DNA of 64,000 nt from AC-32 sp963772975 (GTDB lineage: Bacteria; Actinomycetota; Thermoleophilia; Gaiellales; Gaiellaceae): contig CAVYZH010000005.1 in NCBI GenBank assembly GCA_963772975.1, forward strand, positions 62,001 to 126,000, read 5' to 3'. The position numbers and the translations under genes were made by a program. Position 1 is the first letter of the stretch, and each line of letters begins with the position of its first letter. Shown in pieces: positions 1 through 10,033 of the stretch. The notes under the pieces are model-generated. The model was not told the DNA's origin. It did not search any database and saw nothing but the letters and a program-made list of their open reading frames with translations.

Positions 1-1499
1 CCGAGTTCCCGCCGAACGAATTCGTCGTGCCCTTGATGTACGGCCCGCCGAACTGCCACACGCAGTGCCCGTTCGCGTTCGGGTTCTGCGTCGAGCTCCC
101 AGTCGTGTAGATCGGGTAGAAGTTCGAGCCCGGCGGCGGGTTCACGCAGTTGGTGCCCGTGAAGCGGTCGCAGATGCCGCCTGAGTCCGGTGCCTCGATG
201 CGCGGCAGGTCGGCCTCGAACGCGACACGGCTGTAGTTCTGCGTGTCGTTGAAGAGCGGGCTCGTGAACGTGACCGCGGTCGGGTGGTACTTGGCGTCCT
301 GACCACGGTTCGGATCCGTGCCCGGCCACACAGGTTGGTACGAGGTGCCGTCGAAGTCGGAGTCGCTCGCGATACAGCCTCCGATCGGCACGAACAGCGA
401 GAACGCGGCGCTGAAGCAGCCCGTGTCGTCGTCGTCCAGCGTGCCCTCGTTGTTGGCCAGGCAGTCGCCGCCCTCTTCGGAAACGGCCGAGCAGTATTCG
501 AAGTGGCCGATCTCGTCGGAGAAGGCGACGTTGTAGGTGTGGGCCGCCCACGGCACCCGCGTGTGCTCGCTCGCGGTCGCGTACATCGGGCGGAACGTGT
601 ACGGCGCCTGATGGCACGCTCCCGCAGTGGGCTCGTAGAGGACCTGCGCGAAGCCGTTGGCGGCGCTCGCGGTCATCGAACCGCTCTGGCCGGTCGTGCG
701 ATCGTGAATGCTCGCCGTCAAGCCGGCAGGGCCGTCGTGGATGTCGACGTCAAGGTTGTCGCCCGAGTTCATGAACAGGTCGGTCGCGGCGTTCGGCGTG
801 AAGGTCGCGTTCGTCCCGTCGAGCGGCGACGGCGGTGCATGGGGAACGCCGCTCGTGGTGATGAACGCGAAGTTCGCCGGCTCGAAGCCGACCGAATTCA
901 GACACGATCGCGTTGTTGTTGACGCCGAAGTTCTGATCCGAGTTGAAGCTGAAGATCGCCATCGCGGCGCACCACTTCGAGGCGTCGCAGCTGACACCCG
1001 GCGGCCAGGACGCCCAGCCGGGCGGGTAGAACTGCAGCTCCAGGAACGCCGTGCCCGGATGTTTGCCGATGTAGTCCGGACCGGCCGGGTTCGTGCCGTC
1101 GAAGATGTTGCTGTCGCTGTCGGGCGTGCATGGAGCGTGGGTGAACTCCGGCGCGGACTGGTTGTCGCATAGCGCCATCCCGAGCCAGAACGCCGGATGG
1201 AGCTGGAAGTTCCAGGTGCCCGCAGTGCCGGCCTGGTTCGGCATGACCTTCGGGTCGCTCGGGACCTGCAGGTGATACAGGTTCGAGTTCCCCGCGCCCG
1301 CCGTGTTCGAATAGAACAGCAGTGAAGGCTCGTCGTGGCCCGTGTACTCCCCGCCGTAGCCGATCGAATCGACCGTCTCCGCACAGAGCGCATACGGCTC
1401 GCTGCAGTTCAGCGTCGTCGCGTGGGCCGCTCCGGCGAACAGGCCGGTCAGCAGCAATGCCGCGACCGCCGCGAGCGATCCTCCGAGAAGTCGTCTCAT
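1..1499 (-). CDS. Secreted protein of unknown function, partial, with one frameshift
   Basis: The gene starts at 1499 with a clear signal peptide (MRRLLGG, a hydrophobic stretch, then AGAAHA). The reading frame stays good to about position 900 (NNNAIVS). It then continues with no stop in the neighbouring minus-strand frame to position 1, reading NSVGFEPANFAFITTSG and ending inside YPIYTTGSSTQNPNGHCVWQ. The two halves share composition and cysteine content, so I read them as one secreted protein of more than 490 residues broken by a small indel near 898-900 and cut by the window edge. I recognise the style of protein from actinobacterial secretomes but no named domain or activity. The frameshift could be a sequencing error or real decay. 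Confidence 0.6.
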
Positions 1500-1582
1500 G
1501 TTTCCCTCCCCTTGCGACCCCTGTTCAGGGCGCCCCCGACGCCCCGTGCGGGGTGGGGTCTACCCGGTCTCGGGGGGGATTG

Positions 1583-4500
1583 TCAAGGCCGATACACCGC
1601 TCTCCGCGGGCCGATGACGAAGCCTGCATCAATCAGCAGCGAAACGATCTCGGTTTCGCCCACCGGCTGGCTGTCGAAGCGCTCCACCGCGAGTCGCTTC
1701 CCGCCCACCGCTCGCACATGAGCAACCAGCGCCGTCAGGGCCACGCGAAGCCATTCCTCCTCGGGCTCGCGTAGCGGCACGAGCGAGCGGCCGCCGCGCT
1801 CGACGTAGAGGGCGGGCTCCCCGCCGAGCAGGATGACGTGAGCTCCGGCGACCCGCGCAGCCCGCGCTCCGGCGCGCTTCGGCCATGGCAGCACGGCGCC
1901 GTACGGCTGGGCCGGGTCGGCCGCAGCGAGCACGAGCGGCTCGGCCTCCTCCCCGTCCTTCGGCCGCAGCTCGCGCAGCCGCTCGACCGCGCCGCCGAGC
2001 GCGAACTGCGCCCCGCCGAGGCCCTCGACGAAGTAGCCGCGCCGGCAGAGGCCGAGCGTCTCGAGCGCCTTCAGCTCGCCGTAGACCGCTCCGTAACCGC
2101 CGGGAATGCCCTCGCCGCGGACGCCGTCACGGGTGACGATGCCCTGGCGCTCGAGCAGCAGCTCTGCGAGCGCGCGCCGATCGGGGCGGCCCGGGAAGAG
2201 CCGGGCGGTCAGCGACCAGCGGCCCTGCGTGGCGGTCACCTCGCCGGCGCGGCGGCGCGAGAAGCGCCTCGGCCGAGGATGCGCCGCCTGCGTCTTGTAG
2301 CGCCGCGCTGCGCGCAGCGGCGTCCAGGCGTCGTTCGTGACCTCGCCCGCCCACACGAGATCCCAGAGCGCGGGCAGCGCCTCCTCGGCCTCGAGCCCGG
2401 TGTCGAGCAGCAGGTCGTGCCAGAAGAGGGCGCTGCGGACGAGCGCGGCTCGCAGCCGTTCGTGGATCTCCTTCTCCGGGCGATCGGCCGCGGGCGGCGG
2501 GCCGAGGGCGGGCGCGTCCTCGCGGAAGTAGACCGCGACGCGGTCGAGACCGGCGCCGATCCAGACCACTTCGCCCGAGGCGCAGAGCGCGTCGAGCTGC
2601 TCCGGCCGGTAGTCCGGAACCCGCCGGGGCAAGACGTCGCTCTCCCACAACGCAACCGGCAGCGCCAGGCCCTGCAGAGGCACGAGCGCTTCGCGCAGAG
2701 ACGCGCGGCGGCCGATTCCGTGCCAGTTCGGCAGGAACCGTCCCAGCGTGGCCTGCTCGGCCGGCTCGACCTCGCGCCGCAGCGCCGCCAGCGATGCTCG
2801 TCGCAGCCGCCGTAGGACCTCGGGGTCGCACCACTCACGCTCTGTGCCGCCTGGGCGCAGCTCGCCCCGCACGAGCTCGTCTCGGCGTTCGAGCTCCCGC
2901 AGCACCGGCTCGACGTCGCGGCCGAAGCGCTCGTTCGCCTCGCCGGTCGTGAACGGGCCGCGCGAGCGGGCGAAGCGGCGAACCAGCGAGTGGACCGGCT
3001 CGTCGTCGGCCTCGAGGAAGACCTCGGGGAGCCCGCCCGGCGGCATCGCGCCGACGGCGTCGCGGTAGCGCCCGGCGTCCTCGGCCGCGATCAGGCGCTG
3101 CTCGCCCGCCACGCGGATATGGACGGCACGGCGCTCGGCCAGCAGCGGCTCGGCCAGGTCCTCCGGGTACTCGCCCTCGCGGAGATCGCCCCGCCGGCGG
3201 AGTAGGTCGTGCAGCTCGTCGGGCGAGCGGGCGCCGCCACGCAGCTGCTGCTCGACTTCCTCGAGTGCACCGGGGTCGATCAGGTCGCGCAGCTCCTCCT
3301 GGCCGAGGAGCTCACGCAGCAGGTCGCGGTCGAGCGACAAGGCCTGCGCCCGGCGCTCTGCCGCAGGCGTGTCGTCCTCGTACATGTAATTCGCGACGTA
3401 GTCGAAGAGCAGCGAGGCCGCGTACGGCGAAGCGGAGGCCGTCTCAACATCGACGAGGTCGATCTGCCGCGTGCGCAGCCCCTGCAGCAGCCGCTTCAAC
3501 GCCGGCAGGTCGAAGACGTCCTGCAGGCACTCGCGATAGGTCTCGAGCACGATCGGGAACGCCGGGTAGCGTCGCGCGACCTGGAGCAGCGACTGCGCCT
3601 TCAGGCGCTGCTGCCAGAGCGGCGTGCGCTCGCCCGGACGGCGGCGCGGGATCAGCAGCGAGCGGCCGGCGTTCTCCCTGAAGCGCGCCCCGAAGAGCGC
3701 CGTCTCGCCGAGCTCCTGGGTGACGAGCTCCTCGATCTGCTCGGGCTCGAGCAGCACCTCGTCGACCGGCGGCGGCGCATCGGCGTCGGGCAGGTGGATC
3801 GCGATCCCGTCGTCAGACCAGATCGCCTGCGTCTCGAGCCCGAGCGAGGCTCGCAGCCGTGCGCCCAGAGCCAGCGCCCACGGCGCGTGGACGCGGCCGC
3901 CGAAGGGCGTGAGGATGCAGAGCCGCCAGTCGCCGATTTCGTCTCGGAACCGTTCGACTACCACTGTGCGGTCGGAGGGGACAGCGCCGGTCGCACCTTC
4001 TTGCTCTCGGAGGAAGGTCAGCAGGTTCGTCGCCGCCCGCTCGTCGAGCATGTGCTCGGACTCGAGGCGTGCCTTCGCCTTGTCGTCGGAAAGCGCGACC
4101 AACTCGCGTGAGGTCGCGCCGATCGCCTCACCCAGCTCGTAGGGCCGGCCGACCCCCTCGCCCTTCCAGAACGGCACCGCGCCCGGAACCCCCGGAGCCG
4201 GCGAGACGAGCACGCGGTCGCGGGTGATCTCCTCGATCCGCCACGTCGATGCGCCAAGCAAGAACGTCTGCCCCGCGCGTGCCTCATAGACCATCTCCTC
4301 GTCGAGCTCACCCACGCGGCCGCCGCCGTCCACCAGGTGGACGCCGAAGAGCCCGCGGTCGGGGATCGTGCCCGCGTTTGTGACCGCGAGCCGCCTCGCG
4401 CCCTGGCGGCCCTTGACGACGCCGGCGGTGCGGTCCCAGACGACGCGCGCCCGCAGCTCGGCGAACTCGTCCGACGGGTAGCGCCCGTCGAGCATGTCGA

Positions 4501-5797
4501 GCACGTTCTCGAGCTGGACGCGCGAGAGGTCGGCGAAGGGATAGGCCCCACGCACCAGCTGGTGCAGCTCGTCGACCGCGATCTCCTCGTCGGCGCAGAT
4601 CGCCACGATCTGCTGGGCGAGCACGTCGAGCGGGTTGCGGGGGATCTTCGTCTCCTCGATCGCCCCATCGAGCATGCGGCGAGCGACCACCGCCGACTCG
4701 AGCAGGTCGGCCCTGAACTTCGGGAAGATCCGGCCCTTCGAGACCGCGTCCAGCTCGTGGCCCGCGCGACCGACCCGCTGCAGCCCCCGCGCAACCGACT
4801 TCGGCGACTCGACCTGGATCACGAGGTCGACGGCGCCCATGTCGATCCCGAGCTCGAGCGACGAGGTGGCGACGAGACACGGGATCTTGCCCTTCTTCAG
4901 CAGCTCCTCGACCTCGACGCGCTGCTCGCGCGCGAGCGAGCCGTGGTGGGCGCGCGCGATCTCTTCTTCGGCGAGATCGTTCAGGCGAAGCGCCAGCCGC
5001 TCCGCGAGGCGGCGGTTGTTGACGAAAACGATCGTCGAGCGGTGCGCGCGGACGAGCTCCAGGATCTCCGGGTAGATCGACGGCCAGATCGACTGCTGCT
5101 CCTCCGGCTCGCGCATGTCGTCGAGCGGCACGACCACCTTCAGGTCGAGCTCCTTCGCGCGGCCGGCATCGACGAGCTCGATCTCGCGCCCGCCGGCAAC
5201 GAAGCGGCCGATCTCCTCCAAGGGGCGTTGCGTCGCGGAAAGTCCGATCCGCTGGATCGGCCTCTCGGCCAGTCGGTCCAGGCGCTCCAGGCTCAACGCC
5301 AGATGCGACCCTCGCTTCGTGCCCGCAACGGCGTGCACCTCGTCCACGATCACGGTCTCGATCCCCCGCAGCGTCTCGCGCGCCTGCGAGGTGAGCAGCA
5401 AGTAGAGCGACTCCGGGGTCGTGATCAGGATGTCGGGCGGCTTGCGCACCATCGCGGCGCGCTCCTTCTGTGGCGTGTCGCCGGTGCGGACGCCGACGCG
5501 CAGCTCCGAGCCCAGCCCGGCCAGCGGCCCGCGCAGGTTGCGCTCGATGTCGTAGTTGAGCGCCTTCAGCGGCGACACGTACAGCAGCCGCAGGCCCTCG
5601 CCCGGCCTTGGGTTGAGCTTGTCGATCCCGTAGAGGAAGGCCGCGAGCGTCTTGCCCGAGCCGGTAGGCGCCTGGATCAGCGTGTGCCTACCGCTGGCGA
5701 TCGCCGGCCAGCCGAGCTCCTGCGCCGGCGTCGGCCCGTCGAAAGCCTGCTCGAACCAGGCTCGCGTTTCCGGTGAGAAGACGTCGAGCGCCGCCAC
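1583..5797 (-). CDS. lhr: Lhr-type superfamily 2 DEAD/DEAH helicase
   Basis: A 1404-residue SF2 helicase matching the large helicase-related (Lhr) family, which translocates 3'-5' on single-stranded DNA and unwinds RNA:DNA and DNA duplexes in repair. Motifs seen: Walker A APTGSGKT (residues 43-50), TTPES (126-130), DEVH box (152-155), SAT (187-189), and motif VI QRVGRAGH (340-347). A long C-terminal half with winged-helix and beta-barrel-like Lhr extensions follows. The length fits full-length bacterial Lhr (about 1,500 residues). It starts with GTG at 5797, 56 bp from the divergent DUF1028 gene. Nothing is missing from the helicase core. Confidence 0.95.
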   Translation of the reverse strand: MAALDVFSPETRAWFEQAFDGPTPAQELGWPAIASGRHTLIQAPTGSGKTLAAFLYGIDKLNPRPGEGLRLLYVSPLKALNYDIERNLRGPLAGLGSELRVGVRTGDTPQKERAAMVRKPPDILITTPESLYLLLTSQARETLRGIETVIVDEVHAVAGTKRGSHLALSLERLDRLAERPIQRIGLSATQRPLEEIGRFVAGGREIELVDAGRAKELDLKVVVPLDDMREPEEQQSIWPSIYPEILELVRAHRSTIVFVNNRRLAERLALRLNDLAEEEIARAHHGSLAREQRVEVEELLKKGKIPCLVATSSLELGIDMGAVDLVIQVESPKSVARGLQRVGRAGHELDAVSKGRIFPKFRADLLESAVVARRMLDGAIEETKIPRNPLDVLAQQIVAICADEEIAVDELHQLVRGAYPFADLSRVQLENVLDMLDGRYPSDEFAELRARVVWDRTAGVVKGRQGARRLAVTNAGTIPDRGLFGVHLVDGGGRVGELDEEMVYEARAGQTFLLGASTWRIEEITRDRVLVSPAPGVPGAVPFWKGEGVGRPYELGEAIGATSRELVALSDDKAKARLESEHMLDERAATNLLTFLREQEGATGAVPSDRTVVVERFRDEIGDWRLCILTPFGGRVHAPWALALGARLRASLGLETQAIWSDDGIAIHLPDADAPPPVDEVLLEPEQIEELVTQELGETALFGARFRENAGRSLLIPRRRPGERTPLWQQRLKAQSLLQVARRYPAFPIVLETYRECLQDVFDLPALKRLLQGLRTRQIDLVDVETASASPYAASLLFDYVANYMYEDDTPAAERRAQALSLDRDLLRELLGQEELRDLIDPGALEEVEQQLRGGARSPDELHDLLRRRGDLREGEYPEDLAEPLLAERRAVHIRVAGEQRLIAAEDAGRYRDAVGAMPPGGLPEVFLEADDEPVHSLVRRFARSRGPFTTGEANERFGRDVEPVLRELERRDELVRGELRPGGTEREWCDPEVLRRLRRASLAALRREVEPAEQATLGRFLPNWHGIGRRASLREALVPLQGLALPVALWESDVLPRRVPDYRPEQLDALCASGEVVWIGAGLDRVAVYFREDAPALGPPPAADRPEKEIHERLRAALVRSALFWHDLLLDTGLEAEEALPALWDLVWAGEVTNDAWTPLRAARRYKTQAAHPRPRRFSRRRAGEVTATQGRWSLTARLFPGRPDRRALAELLLERQGIVTRDGVRGEGIPGGYGAVYGELKALETLGLCRRGYFVEGLGGAQFALGGAVERLRELRPKDGEEAEPLVLAAADPAQPYGAVLPWPKRAGARAARVAGAHVILLGGEPALYVERGGRSLVPLREPEEEWLRVALTALVAHVRAVGGKRLAVERFDSQPVGETEIVSLLIDAGFVIGPRRAVYRP

Positions 5798-5853
5798 GGT
5801 TCGACGTTAGCATCGGCATCGCCAGTGCCCGAGCTCACGACAGCGGTCCGCGA

Positions 5854-6690
5854 ATGACCTACTCGATCGTCGCACGTGACCCGGAGACCGGGGAGCTGGG
5901 TGTCGCCGTGCAGTCACGGGCGTTCAACACGGGTGCGGTGGTGCCGTGGGGCGCACCCGGAGTGGGCGTCGTGGCCACGCAGTCGTACACCGAGCTCTCG
6001 TACGGCCCGCTCGGCCTCGACTTGCTGCGGGCCGGGAAGACCCCTGAGGAGGCACTCGCCGAGCTCGTCGCCGCGGACGAGGATTCCGAATACCGCCAGG
6101 TCGCGATTCTCGACACCGAAGGTCGGGTGGCCGTGCACGTGGGCGAGGCCTGCATACCAGCGGCGGGCTTCGCTGCGGGCGACGGGTTCACCGCGCAAGC
6201 GAACATGGTCGACAGCGAGCGCGTCTGGGAGTCGATGGCGGAATCCTTCGAGCGATCGGAAGGCCCGCTGGCCGACAGGCTGCTCGACGCGCTCGACGCC
6301 GCCGAGGCCGCGGGCGGGGACTGGCGCGGCCGCCAAGCGGGCGGGGTCCTCGTCGTCGCGGCCGAAGGCGAGCCGTGGGCACGCGAGTTCGATCTGCGGG
6401 TCGACGACCATTCCGATCCGCTCGGCGAGCTGCGCCGGCTGGTTCGGATGCGCCACGCCTACCGCGCCATGCGCGGGCCGCCCGGCCCGGATGAACAGGA
6501 TCTCGCGGTCGTGCACGAGCTCGACCGGACCCTGGCGCGAATCTTCGGCGCCACCGCGACCGGCCAGGTCACCGAGGCGCGGGCGCTGCTCCAGCCGCTA
6601 CTGGAGGCCGAGCCGCGCTGGGCGGACTTCATCCGCACACTCGCCGACCGAGAGCTGCTGCCGCACGCCGCCGAGCTGCTCGAGGATTGA
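5854..6690 (+). CDS. DUF1028 family protein
   Basis: The protein (about 278 residues from ATG 5854) begins MTYSIVARDPETGELGVAV and carries GVGVVATQSY and ANMVDSERVWESM, typical of DUF1028, a family predicted to have an Ntn-hydrolase-like fold with no firmly established activity. The frame is open upstream to 5773, but that extension is basic, runs into lhr and does not look like family sequence, so I chose ATG 5854. Its stop overlaps the TTG start of the next gene by 4 nt (TTGA), which suggests translational coupling. The C-terminal part is Glu/Leu-rich and probably helical. Confidence 0.85.
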   Translation: MTYSIVARDPETGELGVAVQSRAFNTGAVVPWGAPGVGVVATQSYTELSYGPLGLDLLRAGKTPEEALAELVAADEDSEYRQVAILDTEGRVAVHVGEACIPAAGFAAGDGFTAQANMVDSERVWESMAESFERSEGPLADRLLDALDAAEAAGGDWRGRQAGGVLVVAAEGEPWAREFDLRVDDHSDPLGELRRLVRMRHAYRAMRGPPGPDEQDLAVVHELDRTLARIFGATATGQVTEARALLQPLLEAEPRWADFIRTLADRELLPHAAELLED

Positions 6691-7215
6691 GGCGCGTCAA
6701 CGTCAAGGGCACGTCGGGCTCCGGCAAGACGACGTTCGCGCAGGAGCTCGCCGAGCGGCTCGGCGTGCCCTTCGTCGAGCTCGACGCGCTTCACCACGGG
6801 CCGGACTGGTACCAGCCGACGGCGGAAGAGTTCCGCGCCCGGGTGGTCGAGGCGAATGGCCCAGCTCCCCGACGGCTGGGTGATCGACGGCAACTACGAG
6901 GCCAAGCTCGGCGACACGGTGATCGCTCCGGCCGACACGATCGTCTGGCTCGACCTGCCGCTCCGGCTCAAGCTGCGCCGCGTGGCGCGCCGGACGCGCG
7001 AGCGGATCCGCGACGACGTCGAGCTCTGGAACGGGAACAGGGAGAGCTGGCGCAACGCGCTCTGGGGCCGGGAGTCGCTCTTCGCCTGGTTGATCCGCGG
7101 CCACTTCCGCCACCGGCGAACCTGGCCGCGGCTCTACGCGGGCGACCCGCGTTTTGTACGCCTGCGCTCAGTCGCCGCGGCGCGACGCTGGCTCGATGCG
7201 CAGCCGCGATACTGA
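6687..7215 (+). CDS. P-loop kinase of the adenylate-kinase-like / DNA topology modulation type, frameshifted
   Basis: The N-terminal half reads MRRVNVKGTSGSGKTTFAQ, with a P-loop at residues 8-16 and VELDALHHGPDW. This is the pattern of small adenylate-kinase-like P-loop proteins often named FlaR or topology modulation proteins. The second half (MAQLPDGWVIDGNYEAKLGD ... WLDAQPRY) is in the next frame. The join lies at about 6855, where one extra A after GAGGCG restores EAMAQLPDGWVIDG. The protein would be about 175 residues, the normal size for the family. TTG 6687 overlaps the previous stop. A one-base error in the assembly is the simplest explanation, because both halves are well conserved. 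Confidence 0.75.
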
Positions 7216-7219
7216 CTTC

Positions 7220-10033
7220 ATGGCCGCAGCCCCCAGCGGCACCGTCACGCTCCTGTTCAGCGACATCGAGGGCTCGACCCGGCTCCTGCGCCGGACCGGC
7301 CCTGCCTACCCGGAACTGCTCGAGCGCCACCGCACGCTCCTGCGCGAAGCATTCGAGCGCCACGGCGGCCGGGTGCTCGGCGCGGAGGGCGACGGGTTCT
7401 TCGTCGCCTTCGAGACGGCCGGCGACGCCGCCGCGGCCGCCGCGGAAGGGCAACGTGCGCTCGGCGGGCATGACTGGCCCAACGGGAACGAGATCCGCGT
7501 GCGCATGGGCCTGCACACCGGCGAGCCCAGGCCGGCGGACGATGGCTACGTCGGCCTCGACGTGCACCACGCGGCGCGGGTGATGGCCGCCGGCCACGGT
7601 GGCCAGGTGCTCGTCTCGGAGGCGACCCGCGCACTGCTCGGCAAGGGCGTCGAGCTCCGCGACCTCGGCGAGCACCAGCTCAAGGACATGGCCGGCCCGG
7701 AGCAGCTCTACCAGCTCGAGATCGACGGCCTCCCCGCCGAGTTCCCGCCGCTGAACACGCTCGACAGCCGGTTCACCAACCTCCCCACCGTGCCGAACGC
7801 CTTCGTCGGCCGCGAGCGCGAGCTCGTCGTCGCCGGCGAGCTGCTCGCCCGCGACGACGTGCGCCTGCTGACGCTGATCGGCCCCGGCGGCACCGGCAAG
7901 ACCCGGCTCGCCCTCCAGCTCGCGTGGGCCGCCGACGAGCGGTTCGCGGACGGCGCCGCCTTCGTCCAGCTCGCGCCGGTGCGGGACCCGGAGCGCGTCG
8001 TGCCCGCGATCGCGCAAGCGCTCGAGCTGCGCGACCAGCCGGGCGAAAGCGCGGTCGAGACGCTGAGCGAATACCTGCGCGACAAGGAGGTCCTGCTCGT
8101 GCTCGACAACTTCGAGCAGGTGGTCGCCGCGGCACCGGCGGTGGCGACCCTGCTCGCGGAGGCGCCCGGCCTGAAGCTGCTGGCGACGAGCCGCACGCCG
8201 CTCCACCTCAGCGGCGAGCGCGCCTACCGGGTGCCGCAGCTCGCGCTCGACGAGGCCGTCGAGCTCTTTGCCGAGCGGGCCCAGGCCGCCGCCCCTGACT
8301 TCCGGATCGACGACGAGAACGCCGACGCCGTCGCCGAGATCTGCTCCCGGCTCGACCGCCTGCCGCTCGCAATCGAGCTGGCCGCGCCGCGAGTGCGCAC
8401 GCTCACGCCCCAGGCGCTCCTGCGCCGCCTCGACCAGCGGCTGCCGCTGCTGACGGGCGGCGCGCGGGACGCCGACGAGCGCCAGCGCACGCTGCGCGAC
8501 ACGATCGCGTGGAGCTACGACCTACTCCTCGAGCGGGAGCAAACGCTGTTCCGGCAGCTGGCCGTGTTCGTCGGCGGCTTCCGGCTCGAGGCGGCGGCGG
8601 CCGTCGGCGGCTCGACCGACGTCCTCGAAGACCTCGACTCGCTCGTCGAGACGAGCCTGCTGCTGCGACTCCGCGAGGACTTCGACGGCGAGCCACGCTT
8701 CTGGATGCTCGAGACGATCCGCGAGTACGCTCTGGAGCGGCTCGGTGCAGCCGCTGAGCTCGAGAGCGCGCGCAAGCGCCACGGTGCGTGGTTCGCCGAG
8801 CTCGCCGAATGCCTGGACGCCGAATCGGTGACCGGCGACCAGTCGACGTCGATGGCCCGCCTCGCCGATGACTACCCGAACCTGCGGGCGGCGATCGAGC
8901 GTGCCCGCGAGGACCGGGACGGTGAGCTGCTGCTCCGCCTCGCGACCGCGCTCTGGCCGTTCTGGTCGACGCGCGGCTATGTGGCAGAGGGACGGCAGGC
9001 GCTCGAGGACGCACTCGAGCTCGCCGGCCGCCGCCCAGCCAGGGCGCTGCTGGGCCGGGCGTCGCTGCGGGTCTTCAGCGGCAACAGCGACGGGCTCTTC
9101 GACGACGTCCAGGAAGTGCTGCGCACCGCGGAGGAGCTCGGCGACCCGCTCACACTCGCCCAGGCGTGGAACCTGTTCGGCCGCGTCGAGGGCACGATCG
9201 TCGGATCGCTGGCCCGCGCCGAGGAGGCCTGGCAGCAGGCGCTCGAGCACGCCGAGCGCGGCAACCTGCCGACGGAGCGCGCCGAGAGCATCGGCTGGTT
9301 GATGATGGCCGCGAACTTCGGCCCGCTACCGGTCGAGGAGGGCATCACCCGCTGCCGCCGGTTCCACGACGAAGCAGTCGACGACCCGTTCATCCGTGGG
9401 AACGCGTGCGTCGAGCTCGGCGCGCTCCAGGCGATGAGCGGCGACTTCCCACGCGGGCGCGAGCTCGTTGCCGAGGGCCTCGACATGATCGCCGGCCTGG
9501 GGTTCTCGTTGCGCGCGGCGATGAGCTCGCAGGAGGCGTTCTACGTCGAGATGCTCGCCGGCGACCTCGACGCCGCCGAGCGGATCGCCCGCGACGCTGT
9601 TGCGATCCTCGAGCGGATGGGTGAGCGGAGCTACCTCTCGTCGGCGGCTGCGCTGCTCGCGCACGCCCTCACGGGGTTGGATCAGCTCGACGAGGCCGAA
9701 CGCTTCAGCCGAGCGAGCGAGGATGCCGCGGCGGTCGAGGACGCCTTCTCTCAGGTTCTCTGGCGCAGCGCCCGCGCGAAGATCCGCGCACGCCGCGGCG
9801 AGCACGATGAGGCCGAGGCCCTGGCCCGCGAGGCCGTCGCCGTCGTAGAGCGGACCGACCTGCTGAACACCCACGGCGACACGCTCGCCGATCTGGGCGA
9901 GGTGCTCGCGCTGGCAGGCCGTCCCTCCGACGCGGTCGCGGTGTACGACGAGGCGGCGGGGATCTTCGAGCGGAAGGGGAACCTCGCCTCGCTCGAGCGG
10001 GTCCGCGTGGCCGCGCAGGGGCTCGCCCTGTGA
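7220..10033 (+). CDS. Class III cyclase-like domain fused to STAND/NB-ARC ATPase and TPR repeats
   Basis: A 937-residue protein starting at ATG 7220, 5 nt after the previous stop. Residues 1 to about 165 form a class III cyclase domain (TVTLLFSDIEGSTRL, metal Asp15; EGDGFFVAF, metal Asp58). An ATPase module follows with Walker A GPGGTGKTR and Walker B VLLVLDNFEQV, then winged-helix and TPR-like helices to the end. This is the LuxR/STAND type of large actinobacterial signalling protein, but with no C-terminal LuxR helix-turn-helix. The substrate-specifying Lys usually found four residues before the second metal Asp is a Gly here, and the usual NxxxR asparagine is His (HHAARV). Cyclase activity is therefore doubtful and the domain may only sense or dimerise. 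Confidence 0.9.
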   Translation: MAAAPSGTVTLLFSDIEGSTRLLRRTGPAYPELLERHRTLLREAFERHGGRVLGAEGDGFFVAFETAGDAAAAAAEGQRALGGHDWPNGNEIRVRMGLHTGEPRPADDGYVGLDVHHAARVMAAGHGGQVLVSEATRALLGKGVELRDLGEHQLKDMAGPEQLYQLEIDGLPAEFPPLNTLDSRFTNLPTVPNAFVGRERELVVAGELLARDDVRLLTLIGPGGTGKTRLALQLAWAADERFADGAAFVQLAPVRDPERVVPAIAQALELRDQPGESAVETLSEYLRDKEVLLVLDNFEQVVAAAPAVATLLAEAPGLKLLATSRTPLHLSGERAYRVPQLALDEAVELFAERAQAAAPDFRIDDENADAVAEICSRLDRLPLAIELAAPRVRTLTPQALLRRLDQRLPLLTGGARDADERQRTLRDTIAWSYDLLLEREQTLFRQLAVFVGGFRLEAAAAVGGSTDVLEDLDSLVETSLLLRLREDFDGEPRFWMLETIREYALERLGAAAELESARKRHGAWFAELAECLDAESVTGDQSTSMARLADDYPNLRAAIERAREDRDGELLLRLATALWPFWSTRGYVAEGRQALEDALELAGRRPARALLGRASLRVFSGNSDGLFDDVQEVLRTAEELGDPLTLAQAWNLFGRVEGTIVGSLARAEEAWQQALEHAERGNLPTERAESIGWLMMAANFGPLPVEEGITRCRRFHDEAVDDPFIRGNACVELGALQAMSGDFPRGRELVAEGLDMIAGLGFSLRAAMSSQEAFYVEMLAGDLDAAERIARDAVAILERMGERSYLSSAAALLAHALTGLDQLDEAERFSRASEDAAAVEDAFSQVLWRSARAKIRARRGEHDEAEALAREAVAVVERTDLLNTHGDTLADLGEVLALAGRPSDAVAVYDEAAGIFERKGNLASLERVRVAAQGLAL

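Noticed and set aside
1530..1565. CCCCG-GGGG inverted repeat after lhr as a terminator
   Set aside because: The stem is 4-5 bp in a GC run and has no T tract; too weak to support.
4337..5776. 479-residue plus-strand open frame
   Set aside because: It is the antisense shadow of the lhr helicase; its residues are Arg/Leu/Asp-rich with no motifs.
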